Source of the DNA: Rasiella rasia
Lineage (GTDB): Bacteria; Bacteroidota; Bacteroidia; Flavobacteriales; Flavobacteriaceae
NCBI RefSeq assembly: GCF_011044175.1
Contig: NZ_CP049057.1
Span: 2,433,501-2,497,500, forward strand
Length of the DNA stretch: 64,000 nucleotides
Direction: 5' to 3'
The translations under genes and the position numbers were made by a program. The notes below the pieces were generated by a model. It had not been told where the DNA came from, made no database searches, and saw only the letters and a list, made by a program, of their open reading frames with translations. Of this stretch, positions 16,502 through 25,642 are shown in pieces (position 1 is the first letter of the stretch; each line of letters starts with the position of its first letter).

Positions 16502-16918
16502 TTATGAAAAGTTGCTTCTAGGAGGCGGAAGTATGTAGGGAAGAACTACGGAGTAAGGCTCAAAAGTATAATTGAAGTTCTTTTCTGAGCGGACGAGTAT
16601 GTTTACTGCTTCGGAAGAAAACTGTTGTACAATATGTTTGTCTAGTTTAAATTCTTTAACAGGTTTCTCGTTGCCTTGTGCATCATCTTGAAACAAGGTG
16701 TTAAAAAACGCAAGAACTTTATGGTCGTGTGTGTGAGAAACGTCTAGCGTATGTGCAAAATCGTGAGAATGATGACTGTTGGTATTTAAAAGCGTATGCT
16801 CTAATTTATGAAACCCATCTGCCAAAGGTTTTTGCAAAGGAGCCAAACAATACAATGCTGCCACAACAATAATCGTTGTGTTTCGCAAAAATGTAATAAT
16901 TGGTATTGGTTGGTTCAA
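16502..16918 (-). CDS. His-rich small exported/membrane protein
   Basis: The protein has 138 residues. A hydrophobic N-terminal segment (residues 14-31, TTIIVVAALYCLAPL) looks like a signal anchor. It is followed by a His-rich stretch (FHKLEHTLLNTNSHHSHDF..HTLDVSHTHDHK) and a C-terminal tail. Histidine clusters of this kind bind divalent metals. The start is TTG at 16918; no in-frame ATG is available. It precedes the TonB receptor on the same strand and is likely its metal-binding partner. No named family is recognised. Confidence 0.65.
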   Translation of the reverse strand: MNQPIPIITFLRNTTIIVVAALYCLAPLQKPLADGFHKLEHTLLNTNSHHSHDFAHTLDVSHTHDHKVLAFFNTLFQDDAQGNEKPVKEFKLDKHIVQQFSSEAVNILVRSEKNFNYTFEPYSVVLPYILPPPRSNFS

Positions 16919-17052
16919 GGTTGTGTATTTATTACAAATACGGCATAATAAAGGAAATGGTTTTAGATGAAAGCCAGCTTTAACCCAATCTTAACAGAAT
17001 TTGAAAGCCGAAAGTTTCCGCAGAAAATTAAATTGCTAGTATCTTTACAGGT

Positions 17053-18844
17053 ATGGCAGAAGCTTCGGTACCCTTACAAATTTCAACACTTCCTCAGGCG
17101 CCAGGTGTTTATCAGTACTACGATAAAGACGGGAAATTATTGTATGTGGGTAAAGCAAAAAATTTAAAGAAACGGGTAAGCTCTTACTTTACCAAAAATC
17201 ATGAGAATGCAAGAACGCGTCTCCTAGTAAAGCGTATAAAAGATATTAAACATATTGTTGTGTCTACAGAAACTGACGCACTTTTGCTTGAGAACAATCT
17301 TATAAAAAAGTATCAGCCCAAGTATAATGTTATGCTAAAGGATGACAAAAGTTATCCGTGGATATGTATAAAAAATGAGCGTTTTCCTAGAGTGTTTCCA
17401 ACGAGACGGCTTATAAAGGATGGCTCAGAATATTTTGGACCTTACACAAGTATGAAAACCGTACATACTTTATTAGATTTAATTAAAGGCCTCTACCCGC
17501 TGCGTACTTGTAATTACGATCTTTCTGAAGAAAAAATTAGGGCAGGTAAGTATAAAGTTTGCCTAGAATATCATTTGGGAAATTGCGCGGGCCCTTGTGA
17601 AGGGAAACACTCTGAGAAAGATTATCATGAAAATATTGAGGCGATACGCAATATTATAAAAGGAAACTTTAAAGATTCGTTGGGCAACTTTAAAAAACAA
17701 ATGAAAACGTATGCTGAAAATTTACACTTTGAAGATGCGCAGCGTATTAAAGAAAAAATAGACATTTTAGAAAACTACCAAGCGAAGAGCACCGTCGTGA
17801 ATCCAAAAATTAATGACGTAGATGTCTTTAGTATTGTTTCAGATGAGAGCTATGCGTATGTAAATTATCTTCAGATATCCTTTGGAAGCATCATTAGATC
17901 GCACACCTTAGAAATTAAGAAAAAATTGGAAGAAACAGACAAAGAGTTGCTAGAACTTTCTGTGGTAGAGCTACGACAACGATTTAATTCGCTAAGTAAG
18001 CAGATTTATGTTCCTTTTAAAATTGAAACTGAAGAGGGGGTGAAATTGCATATTCCGAAGGCAGGTGACAAAAAGAAAATCTTAGACATGTCTATTCGCA
18101 ATGCGAAATATTACCGAATGGAGCGGTTTAAACAGGCAAGAATTGTAGACCCAGACCGACACGAAAAACGAATTATGGCGCAGATGAAAAAAGACTTGCG
18201 CCTGTCTGAAGAACCAAGACACATAGAATGTTTTGACAATAGTAATATTCAAGGAACCAATCCGGTGGCGGCTTGTGTAGTCTTTAAAAATGGAAAACCA
18301 AGTAAAAAGGATTATCGTAAATTCAATATAAAGACTGTAGTTGGTCCAGACGATTTTGCTTCAATGGAAGAAGTGGTTTATCGTCGTTATAAAAGATTAA
18401 AAGAAGAAGAGCAACCATTGCCCCAACTCATCATCATAGATGGAGGGAAGGGACAGTTATCTTCTGCGCTAAAAAGTTTGGATGCTCTGGAGCTTCGTGG
18501 TAAAATTGCCATTATTGGAATTGCAAAAAGGTTGGAAGAATTGTTTTATCCAGACGATCCAATTCCGCTGTATCTCGACAAAAAATCTGAAACATTAAAG
18601 ATTATACAACAATTAAGAAATGAAGCCCATCGTTTTGGTATCACATTTCACCGTGATAAACGAAGTAAAGAAGCACTTGCGTCTGGATTGGAAAGTATAG
18701 CAGGAATTGGTGAAAAAAACGGTTGTGGAGCTGTTAAAACATTTTAAAAGCACCAAAAGAATAGAAAAGGCCAGTTTTGAGGAACTAGCACAAGTAGTAG
18801 GTGCTAGCAGAGCTAAAAAAATTGTTACTCACTTCAAGAAATGA
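17053..18844 (+). pseudogene. uvrC: uvrC, frameshifted near the 3' end by one extra A
   Basis: UvrC is the dual-incision nuclease of nucleotide excision repair. Visible parts are the GIY-YIG domain (PGVYQYYDKDGKLLYVGKAK, from residue 16), the UVR motif (LHFEDAQRIKEKIDILENY) and the RNase-H-like domain (ECFDNSNIQG, LIIIDGGKGQL). The continuous frame stops at 18747 after 564 residues, ending in the unrelated sequence NGCGAVKTF. If one A is removed from the A7 run at 18713-18719, the frame continues as GEKTVVELLKHFKSTKRI... to TGA at 18844. That gives 596 residues and restores the C-terminal helix-hairpin-helix domain. It is either a sequencing/assembly error, a true mutation or an A-tract slippage site. 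Confidence 0.9.
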
Positions 18845-18925
18845 GATAGAAAATACGTGTAACATAATAGATAATGTATTAACTTATAAAAGCCTTGAAG
18901 TCCTAAATATAGACACAACAAACAC

Positions 18926-21166
18926 TTGAAACATTTTTTATACATAACATTCTTACTTATTACCTTTCAGGTATGGGCTCAGGACATCATTAAAGACAAT
19001 CCAAAAGTTGGGGTTGTATTAAGTGGTGGAGGCGCCAAGGGTCTTGCTCACATTGGGGCTCTTAAAAAAATTGAGGAGGCGGGTGTGCGAATAGACTATA
19101 TTGGGGGTACCAGTATGGGTGCGATAATTGGCGGGTTGTATGCTGCAGGCTATAGCGCCAACCAATTAGATTCTATTTTTAGAACGGTAGATTTCGATAG
19201 GTTAATTCAAGATGACATTCCGCGAAGCGCAAAAACATTTTACGAGAAAAACGAAACAGATAGGTATGCCATAACGCTGCCTTTTGAAGGCTTTCAATTG
19301 CGCTTGCCTTCAGGAATTTCTAAAGGCCAGAATGTATATAATCTCTTTAGCGAATTAACAGGACATGTAAGTGATGTAGACGATTTCAGCAAGTTACCCA
19401 TCCCATTTTTTTGTGTCGCAACAGATATTGAAACTGGAAAGGCAGTGGTTTTAGAAAATGGCTACTTACCACAAGCTATTTCGGCAAGTGGTGCATTGCC
19501 TTCTGTGTTTAGCCCAGTAATGATAGGCGATAAGGTTCTTGTAGATGGGGGGGTGATAAATAACTACCCAGTAGACGAGGTGCGAAGTAAAGGTATGGAC
19601 ATTATAATTGGAATTGATGTTCAAGACAGTCTTAGAACGAGAAAAAATTTGAAATCAGGACTAGAAGTATTGGTGCAAATCAACAATTTTAGAACGATTG
19701 AAAACATGAAGGAGAAACGTACTAAAACAGACGTTTATATCCATCCCAAAATAGATAAGTTTACGGTTGTTTCTTTCAATCAAGGAGAGACTATCATTGA
19801 AGCTGGCTATAACGAAACAGTACGCTTTTCGGAACAATTGTTTACAATAGCCTCTAGACAGACTCCAATAGCAAAGAAGGAAGTGCTTTTTAACCAAGAA
19901 ACAGCACTCTTTATTAATAGTGTGGTGATTGAAGGAAATGAAAATTATAGCAGATCTTATATTCTAGGTAAATTAAAGTTGAAAGTTCCTGATGTTATTA
20001 CCTACGAACGTTTTAACGAAGGTGTGAATAATCTATCTGCTACGCGAAACTTTCAAGATATTAATTATCGCTTTGTTGAAGAGGAAGATGGTAGTTATAC
20101 TGCTGTGTTTAAGTTAAGAGAAAGTGATACTAAAACCTTACTTCGGCTTGGCGCTCATTACGACGACTTGTTTAGAACGGCGGCTCTCCTTAACGTCACT
20201 CGAAAACGATTATTTACCAACAACGATATTGCTTCCTTCGATTTTATATTAGGAGACAATATTAGATACAATTTTAACTACTATATAGACAAAGGTTTTT
20301 ACTGGAGTATAGGTTTTAATTCTAGTTTCGATTTTTTTGATAAAGATGTTCCGCTATCTTTTATTTTTCCGGAAGAGTCTGTAGTAGAAATTCAGAATCA
20401 GACACAACTTAATGAGATAGAGTTAGAGTATAGCGATTTTACCAATCAATTGTATTTTGAAACACTTTTTAGGCGTAGTTTTCTACTTGGGGTGGGGGTT
20501 GAACATAAAAAATTACGTTTTTTGTCTGAAACCATCGGCATAGACCAAGACAACAATCCGCGAACAGTTTTTGAAAACACCAACTATTTTAGTACGTACG
20601 GTTATTTGGTGTATGATACGTACGATAATTCATTCTTTCCGAAGAAGGGAATATACTTTTCAGGAGATTTTCATCTCTATATGTTTGGCGAAGGTATGAA
20701 TGATAATTTTGAAAGTTTCAGTGTTGCAAAGGCGAAGGCAGGCTATGCAAAATCGTTTAATAAATTTACCGCGCTGCTAACTACCGAAGGGGGTTTTAAA
20801 ATTGGTAATAACGACACCCAAGCTTTCGATTTCTCGCTGGGTGGCTTCGGCTTTAAAGAGATTAATAATTTAGTGCCCTTTTATGGATATGAGGCTTTAA
20901 GCCTTCGTGGTGATACCTATTTAAAAACAGGGCTGACATTTGATTATGAAATTTTCCGTAAAAATCATATAAACATTGCTGCTAACATTAGTAATGTAGG
21001 TGACAATCTTTTCGAAAATGGAGGATGGATAGACGGGATAGGCTATAGTGGTTTTGCATTAGGCTATGGTTTAGAAACGTTTTTTGGTCCTATACAGGTA
21101 AAATATTCCTTTTCACCAGAACGTGAGGTGAACGAGTGGTATGTGAGCGCGGGGTTCAAGTTTTAG
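18926..21166 (+). CDS. patatin-like phospholipase fused to an Omp85-type barrel
   Basis: The protein has 746 residues. A signal peptide (TFQVWAQD) is followed by a patatin domain with oxyanion loop SGGGAKG, the nucleophile elbow GTSMG (S63) and the DGG box (D207). A POTRA-like segment (about 335-400, INSVVIEGNENYSRSYILGKL) and a C-terminal surface-antigen/Omp85 barrel ending EWYVSAGFKF come next. The layout resembles type Vd (PlpD-like) secreted lipases or their barrel-anchored relatives. The expected reaction is release of fatty acid from phospholipids. The start is TTG at 18926, since an in-frame TGA lies 30 bases upstream and no ATG lies between. Confidence 0.88.
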   Translation: MKHFLYITFLLITFQVWAQDIIKDNPKVGVVLSGGGAKGLAHIGALKKIEEAGVRIDYIGGTSMGAIIGGLYAAGYSANQLDSIFRTVDFDRLIQDDIPRSAKTFYEKNETDRYAITLPFEGFQLRLPSGISKGQNVYNLFSELTGHVSDVDDFSKLPIPFFCVATDIETGKAVVLENGYLPQAISASGALPSVFSPVMIGDKVLVDGGVINNYPVDEVRSKGMDIIIGIDVQDSLRTRKNLKSGLEVLVQINNFRTIENMKEKRTKTDVYIHPKIDKFTVVSFNQGETIIEAGYNETVRFSEQLFTIASRQTPIAKKEVLFNQETALFINSVVIEGNENYSRSYILGKLKLKVPDVITYERFNEGVNNLSATRNFQDINYRFVEEEDGSYTAVFKLRESDTKTLLRLGAHYDDLFRTAALLNVTRKRLFTNNDIASFDFILGDNIRYNFNYYIDKGFYWSIGFNSSFDFFDKDVPLSFIFPEESVVEIQNQTQLNEIELEYSDFTNQLYFETLFRRSFLLGVGVEHKKLRFLSETIGIDQDNNPRTVFENTNYFSTYGYLVYDTYDNSFFPKKGIYFSGDFHLYMFGEGMNDNFESFSVAKAKAGYAKSFNKFTALLTTEGGFKIGNNDTQAFDFSLGGFGFKEINNLVPFYGYEALSLRGDTYLKTGLTFDYEIFRKNHINIAANISNVGDNLFENGGWIDGIGYSGFALGYGLETFFGPIQVKYSFSPEREVNEWYVSAGFKF

Positions 21167-21224
21167 GGCTTCCTTATCATTACCAACGGTAAAATTTTCC
21201 GATATTTGTAACAAACACGTGTCT

Positions 21225-22391
21225 ATGCCTTTTTACCATACTTTAGGAAAAATACCACCCAAGCGTCATACGCAGTTTAGAAAGCCAGATGGAAGTTTGT
21301 ACGCAGAGCAATTGTTCGGTACCATTGGTTTTGATGGTATGTATACCAACTCATATCACGAGCAACGGCCAACTCAGGTTAAAGAAATTAAAAGACAATA
21401 CAGTGTTGCGCCAAAGATTGCAAAGAAGAATAATATGCAGTCCTATCGCTTTAGAGGGTTTCAAGTGCCTCCTCAGAAGGATTACTTAGAAAGTAGAAAA
21501 GCTGTTCTTACTAACAGCGATTGTACCATTATTTTAGCTGCACCACAAGAAAGCCAGGACGATTATTTTTATAAAAACACCGATGCCGATGAGCTTATTT
21601 TTGTGCATAAAGGCAGCGGTATACTTAGAACGCATTTAGGAAATCTAGATTTTAAGTACGGTGATTATTTGGTGATTCCACGTGGGATGATTTATAAAAT
21701 GAAGTTTGACGATGCTGATAACAGATTGTTTATCGTAGAATCGAGAAGACCAATTTATACACCCAAACGCTACAGAAATTGGTTTGGCCAATTGTTAGAG
21801 CATTCTCCTTTTTGCGAACGCGACCTTCGGAAACCTTACACCTTGGAAACCAATGATGAAAAAGGTGAGTTTTTAATGAAGGTAAAAAAGGGTGACGAAA
21901 TGTTTGAAATGGTGTATGCTAGTCATCCGTTTGATGTTGTGGGGTACGACGGCTATAACTATCCGTATGCATTTTCTATCCATGATTTTGAACCAATTAC
22001 TGGACGAATTCACCAACCACCACCTGTACACCAAACCTTTGAGACAGATGCTTTTGTAGTGTGTAGTTTTGTACCACGTTTATACGATTATCACCCGTTG
22101 AGTATTCCAGCTCCTTACAACCATAGTAATATTGATAGCGATGAAGTATTGTATTACGTAGATGGGGATTTTATGAGCCGAAATGATGTAGATGCAGGAC
22201 ATATATCATTGCACCCAGCAGGAATTCCGCATGGGCCACACCCTGGATCTGTAGAACGAAGCATTGGCAAGGTACGAACCGATGAGTTAGCTGTAATGGT
22301 AGACACCTTTAAACCCCTTATGGTGACCGAAGAAGCGTTGAAAATTGCAGACGAAAGTTATTTTCAATCTTGGTTGGATGAAAACAAATAA
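21225..22391 (+). CDS. hmgA: homogentisate 1,2-dioxygenase
   Basis: This protein of about 388 residues opens the ring of homogentisate to maleylacetoacetate in tyrosine/phenylalanine breakdown. The cupin fold carries iron-ligand regions PPPVHQTFETDAFV and HPAGIPHGPHPGS. The N-terminus PFYHTLGKIPPKRHTQFRKP is typical of the bacterial enzyme. I place the start at ATG 21225; a GTG two codons earlier (21219) is possible. It is followed on the same strand by hpd, which makes homogentisate, so the two genes form a two-step module. Fumarylacetoacetase and the isomerase are not in the window. Confidence 0.93.
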   Translation: MPFYHTLGKIPPKRHTQFRKPDGSLYAEQLFGTIGFDGMYTNSYHEQRPTQVKEIKRQYSVAPKIAKKNNMQSYRFRGFQVPPQKDYLESRKAVLTNSDCTIILAAPQESQDDYFYKNTDADELIFVHKGSGILRTHLGNLDFKYGDYLVIPRGMIYKMKFDDADNRLFIVESRRPIYTPKRYRNWFGQLLEHSPFCERDLRKPYTLETNDEKGEFLMKVKKGDEMFEMVYASHPFDVVGYDGYNYPYAFSIHDFEPITGRIHQPPPVHQTFETDAFVVCSFVPRLYDYHPLSIPAPYNHSNIDSDEVLYYVDGDFMSRNDVDAGHISLHPAGIPHGPHPGSVERSIGKVRTDELAVMVDTFKPLMVTEEALKIADESYFQSWLDENK

Positions 22392-22541
22392 ACAATGACA
22401 ACAATAAAACACAGAGTTGATCTAACACCTCAACTGCGCGCTATGTGGTAAATACTTTCAATAGGTTACAACCCGTAGATTGAGCGCATTTAGAGGCCTT
22501 AATCATTTCATTTTTATTAGACATTAAATAAATAGAACATC

Positions 22542-23705
22542 ATGCCAAAAGAAATAAAGAACCTTAAAGATTTACAAAATACAGAGTACGGACTCAAAAA
22601 ATTGTTTGACGATGCCGAAGATTTTCTTCCGTTGTTGGGTACAGATTATGTAGAGCTGTACGTCGGAAACGCTAAACAAGCGGCCCATTTTTATAAAACA
22701 GCCTTTGGGTTTCAATCACTTGCGTACGCAGGTCTTGAAACAGGTGTAAAAGACCGTGTCTCCTATGTGTTAAAACAAGATAAAATTAGACTGGTACTTA
22801 CGTCCCCATTAAATAAGGGTGGCGACATTAATAGACATTTAAACGAGCATGGCGATGCAGCCAAAGTTATTGCGCTGTGGGTAGACGACGCAACAAAAGC
22901 GTTTGAAGAAACAACCAAAAGAGGAGCTAAACCTTATTTTGAACCACGGATAGAAGAAGACGAACATGGCCATGTTGTTAAATCTGGTATCTACACCTAT
23001 GGAGAAACCGTACACATCTTTGTAGAACGAAAGAATTACAATGGCGTTTTTCTCCCAGGTTTCGAGACGTGGGAGTCGCATTACAATCCGCCACCAGTTG
23101 GTTTAAAATTTATAGACCATATTGTAGGTAATGTAGGTTGGGATGAGATGAATACATGGTGTAAGTTCTACGCTGAGGTGATGGGTTTTGCACAAATTAT
23201 TTCTTTTGCCGATGATGATATCTCTACAGAATACACGGCTTTAATGAGTAAGGTGATGAGTAATGGGAATGGACGTATTAAATTTCCAATTAATGAACCG
23301 GCTGAAGCTGAGAAAAAGTCGCAAATTGAAGAATATCTCGATTTTTATAACGGCCCAGGCGTGCAGCATCTGGCATTAGCCACAGATGATATAGTCGCTA
23401 CCGTTTCTGCTATGCGCGATCGAGGAGTAGAGTTTTTGTATGTGCCAGACACGTATTACGATGATATTTTAGAACGCGTGGGAGAGATAGATGAAGACAT
23501 TAACCTGCTGAAAAAACACGGAATTTTAATAGACCGAGACGAAGAAGGGTATCTACTTCAGTTGTTTACCAACAATGTATTAGATAGACCTACCATGTTT
23601 ATTGAAATTATTCAACGAAAAGGAGCACAAAGTTTTGGCGTTGGGAATTTTAAAGCCTTGTTTGAAGCAATAGAGCGCCAGCAAGCAAAAAGAGGAACTT
23701 TATAG
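22542..23705 (+). CDS. hpd: 4-hydroxyphenylpyruvate dioxygenase
   Basis: This 387-residue enzyme converts 4-hydroxyphenylpyruvate to homogentisate. Two glyoxalase-fold halves are visible, and the Fe(II) ligands lie in KFIDHIVGN, GVQHLALATDD and PTMFIEIIQR in the second half. The C-terminal helix RKGAQSFGVGNFKALFEAIE closes the active site, as in plant and bacterial HPPD. It lies 150 bases after hmgA with no terminator visible between them, and has a strong terminator after it. With kynA downstream, the locus handles aromatic amino acids. Confidence 0.95.
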   Translation: MPKEIKNLKDLQNTEYGLKKLFDDAEDFLPLLGTDYVELYVGNAKQAAHFYKTAFGFQSLAYAGLETGVKDRVSYVLKQDKIRLVLTSPLNKGGDINRHLNEHGDAAKVIALWVDDATKAFEETTKRGAKPYFEPRIEEDEHGHVVKSGIYTYGETVHIFVERKNYNGVFLPGFETWESHYNPPPVGLKFIDHIVGNVGWDEMNTWCKFYAEVMGFAQIISFADDDISTEYTALMSKVMSNGNGRIKFPINEPAEAEKKSQIEEYLDFYNGPGVQHLALATDDIVATVSAMRDRGVEFLYVPDTYYDDILERVGEIDEDINLLKKHGILIDRDEEGYLLQLFTNNVLDRPTMFIEIIQRKGAQSFGVGNFKALFEAIERQQAKRGTL

Positions 23706-23730
23706 CCAATTTATGCTGTAACAAATAAAG

Positions 23731-23767
23731 AACGCTTCAGTCTAGTAATAGATAGAAGCGTTTTTTT
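23731..23767 (+). terminator. rho-independent terminator after hpd
   Basis: Arms AACGCTTC (23731-23738) and GAAGCGTT (23755-23762) enclose a second small stem (TCTA-GTAA-TAGA). A run of seven T (23761-23767) follows. Confidence 0.9.
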
Positions 23768-23897
23768 GTTGTAAAATTTCAGTAAAAAACATTCTATAGA
23801 ACAATATCAAAAGGGTAACTTAGTTACTAAATTATCGAGGCGCCTATTTTTTTGGAACAATACTTGCAAATTCAATAGAAAGTCTCAAACAACACTC

Positions 23898-24668
23898 ATG
23901 AAAAAATTAATTACACTATTATTCTTAACGGTTTCTATAGTCCTTTCTGCTCAAGAAAAGGCATATGAAGATGGAGAATGGTTTAAGTTTAGAATTCATT
24001 ACGGATTTGTAACTGCGGGCTATGCTACGTTGCAAGTAAATGATGCTACACTTAACGGAAAAGAGGTTTACCATGTACAAGGTGTTGGTGAAACTATAGG
24101 GATGAGTCGCTTCTTTTTTAAAGTTGAAGATTATTACGATTCTTATATAGACAAAGAGAAAGACGTTCCTTATAAGTTTATTCGGAAAATTGACGAGGGT
24201 GGACACACCAAAGACATTGAAATAGATTTTGATCATGATTCTGGAAAGGCATTGGTGCACAATAAAAAGCATAAAACAAAAGAGTTAGTTAGCTTTCCGA
24301 AAGATGCGCAAGACATGGTGTCGGCTTTTTATTACCTCCGTAACAACCTTGATACCGAAAATATTGAAGTTGGAGAAACGGTAAACATGAATATGTTTTT
24401 TGATAAAGAAGCGTATAAATTTCGATTGAAGTTTTTGGGAAGAGAAGTGCTTAATACAAAGTTTGGTAAAATTCCTGTGATGAAATTTAGGCCGTATGTG
24501 CAAGCAGGGCGTGTGTTTAAAGAAAAGGAGAGTTTAACCGTTTGGGTAACAGATGATGATAATAAAATGCCAGTACTAATTAAGGCAGACTTAGCCGTTG
24601 GATCCTTAAAAGCAAGTTTAGTTGAGTTTAAAGGATTGCGGCATTCTTTCAGAATTGTTGTAGATTAG
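23898..24668 (+). CDS. DUF3108 exported protein
   Basis: This 256-residue exported protein has a signal peptide (VSIVLSAQE) and a mature part of all-beta character typical of DUF3108: EWFKFRIHYGFVTAGYATLQV near the N-terminus, a central KDAQDMVSAFYYLRN block and a final WVTDDDNKMPVLIKADLAVGSLKA. The domain function is unknown, and members are periplasmic or outer-membrane associated. The kynA start follows the stop by four bases, so the two are co-transcribed, although the biological link is unclear. Confidence 0.85.
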   Translation: MKKLITLLFLTVSIVLSAQEKAYEDGEWFKFRIHYGFVTAGYATLQVNDATLNGKEVYHVQGVGETIGMSRFFFKVEDYYDSYIDKEKDVPYKFIRKIDEGGHTKDIEIDFDHDSGKALVHNKKHKTKELVSFPKDAQDMVSAFYYLRNNLDTENIEVGETVNMNMFFDKEAYKFRLKFLGREVLNTKFGKIPVMKFRPYVQAGRVFKEKESLTVWVTDDDNKMPVLIKADLAVGSLKASLVEFKGLRHSFRIVVD

Positions 24669-24672
24669 CACC

Positions 24673-25608
24673 GTGAAAGACAAAGAAGCAGAACGTACAA
24701 AATTAATGGAGCAACTGGAAGAAAAATACCAGTTGCTAGACCAAGATTTAAACACCCACTTAGAAGGGCTTTTGCACAGTACCCCCATAAATTATTGGGA
24801 TTATATAAAGACTGATGCCTTACTGAGCTTGCAAACGCAAGAAACAGTATTTCCAGACGAGATGGTCTTTATTATGTACCATCAGGTAAACGAGCTTTTG
24901 TTTAAAATGATGCTGTGGGAAATCCAGCAGATTTCGTATAAAGAACATTTAACCGCTCAGTTCTTTTCTGAACGCGTACTTCGTGTAAGCCGTTATTTTG
25001 ACATGCTAACCTCTTCGTTTCAGATTATGACGCAAGGCATGGAGGTGGAGCAATATTTAAAGTTCAGAAACACATTAGCTCCGGCAAGCGGATTTCAGAG
25101 TGCGCAATATAGAAAGATAGAATTTTCGTTAACCTCACTCATTAATCTTATCGATGCCCGGTACAGAAAAACAATAGACCGAAACACACCCTACGATCAC
25201 GCTTTCGAACATTTATATTGGCAGGCGGCTGGCAAAGATTACCACACGGGCAAAAAAAGCTACACCTTAAGTGCTTTCGAGAAAAAATATAGAAAGGAGT
25301 TTATTCTTTTTATGGAAGAGTACAATACCATCAATATATACGCGAGGTTTTTAGATTTACCATCTGAAGCAAGAGAAGATGAAACATTAATAAAGGCCAT
25401 GCGTCATTTAGATAGGACCATTAATATTACATGGGTGATGGCTCATTATAATACAGCAGCAAAATACCTGAATCACGGAAAGGAGCCTCAAGAAGCTACT
25501 GGAGGAAGTGAATGGGCAAAATACATGCACCCTAAATATCAAAAACGCATATTCTTTCCATCTGTTTGGACTCAAGAAGAAATTGATACTTGGGGGGAAG
25601 ATGTGTAA
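24673..25608 (+). CDS. kynA: tryptophan 2,3-dioxygenase
   Basis: This 311-residue all-helical heme enzyme opens the indole ring of L-tryptophan to N-formylkynurenine, the first step of kynurenine catabolism. Family blocks are LHSTPINYWDYIKTDALLSLQ, FIMYHQVNELLFKMMLWE, RYFDMLTSSFQIM and the substrate-closing TGGSEWAKYM near the C-terminus. The start GTG 24673 is chosen because it gives the normal N-terminus and follows the DUF3108 stop by four bases; an ATG 11 codons later is an alternative. No kynurenine formamidase or kynureninase gene is seen in the window. Confidence 0.93.
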   Translation: MKDKEAERTKLMEQLEEKYQLLDQDLNTHLEGLLHSTPINYWDYIKTDALLSLQTQETVFPDEMVFIMYHQVNELLFKMMLWEIQQISYKEHLTAQFFSERVLRVSRYFDMLTSSFQIMTQGMEVEQYLKFRNTLAPASGFQSAQYRKIEFSLTSLINLIDARYRKTIDRNTPYDHAFEHLYWQAAGKDYHTGKKSYTLSAFEKKYRKEFILFMEEYNTINIYARFLDLPSEAREDETLIKAMRHLDRTINITWVMAHYNTAAKYLNHGKEPQEATGGSEWAKYMHPKYQKRIFFPSVWTQEEIDTWGEDV

Positions 25609-25642
25609 CAAAGCGAAAAGAATCTTTAGAAATTAAATTACC

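Noticed and set aside
18711-18720. Programmed -1 frameshift in uvrC
   Set aside because: The heptamer fits A-AAA-AAC, but the -1 frame ends in TAA within six codons; the frame that restores UvrC needs a +1 shift or loss of one A.
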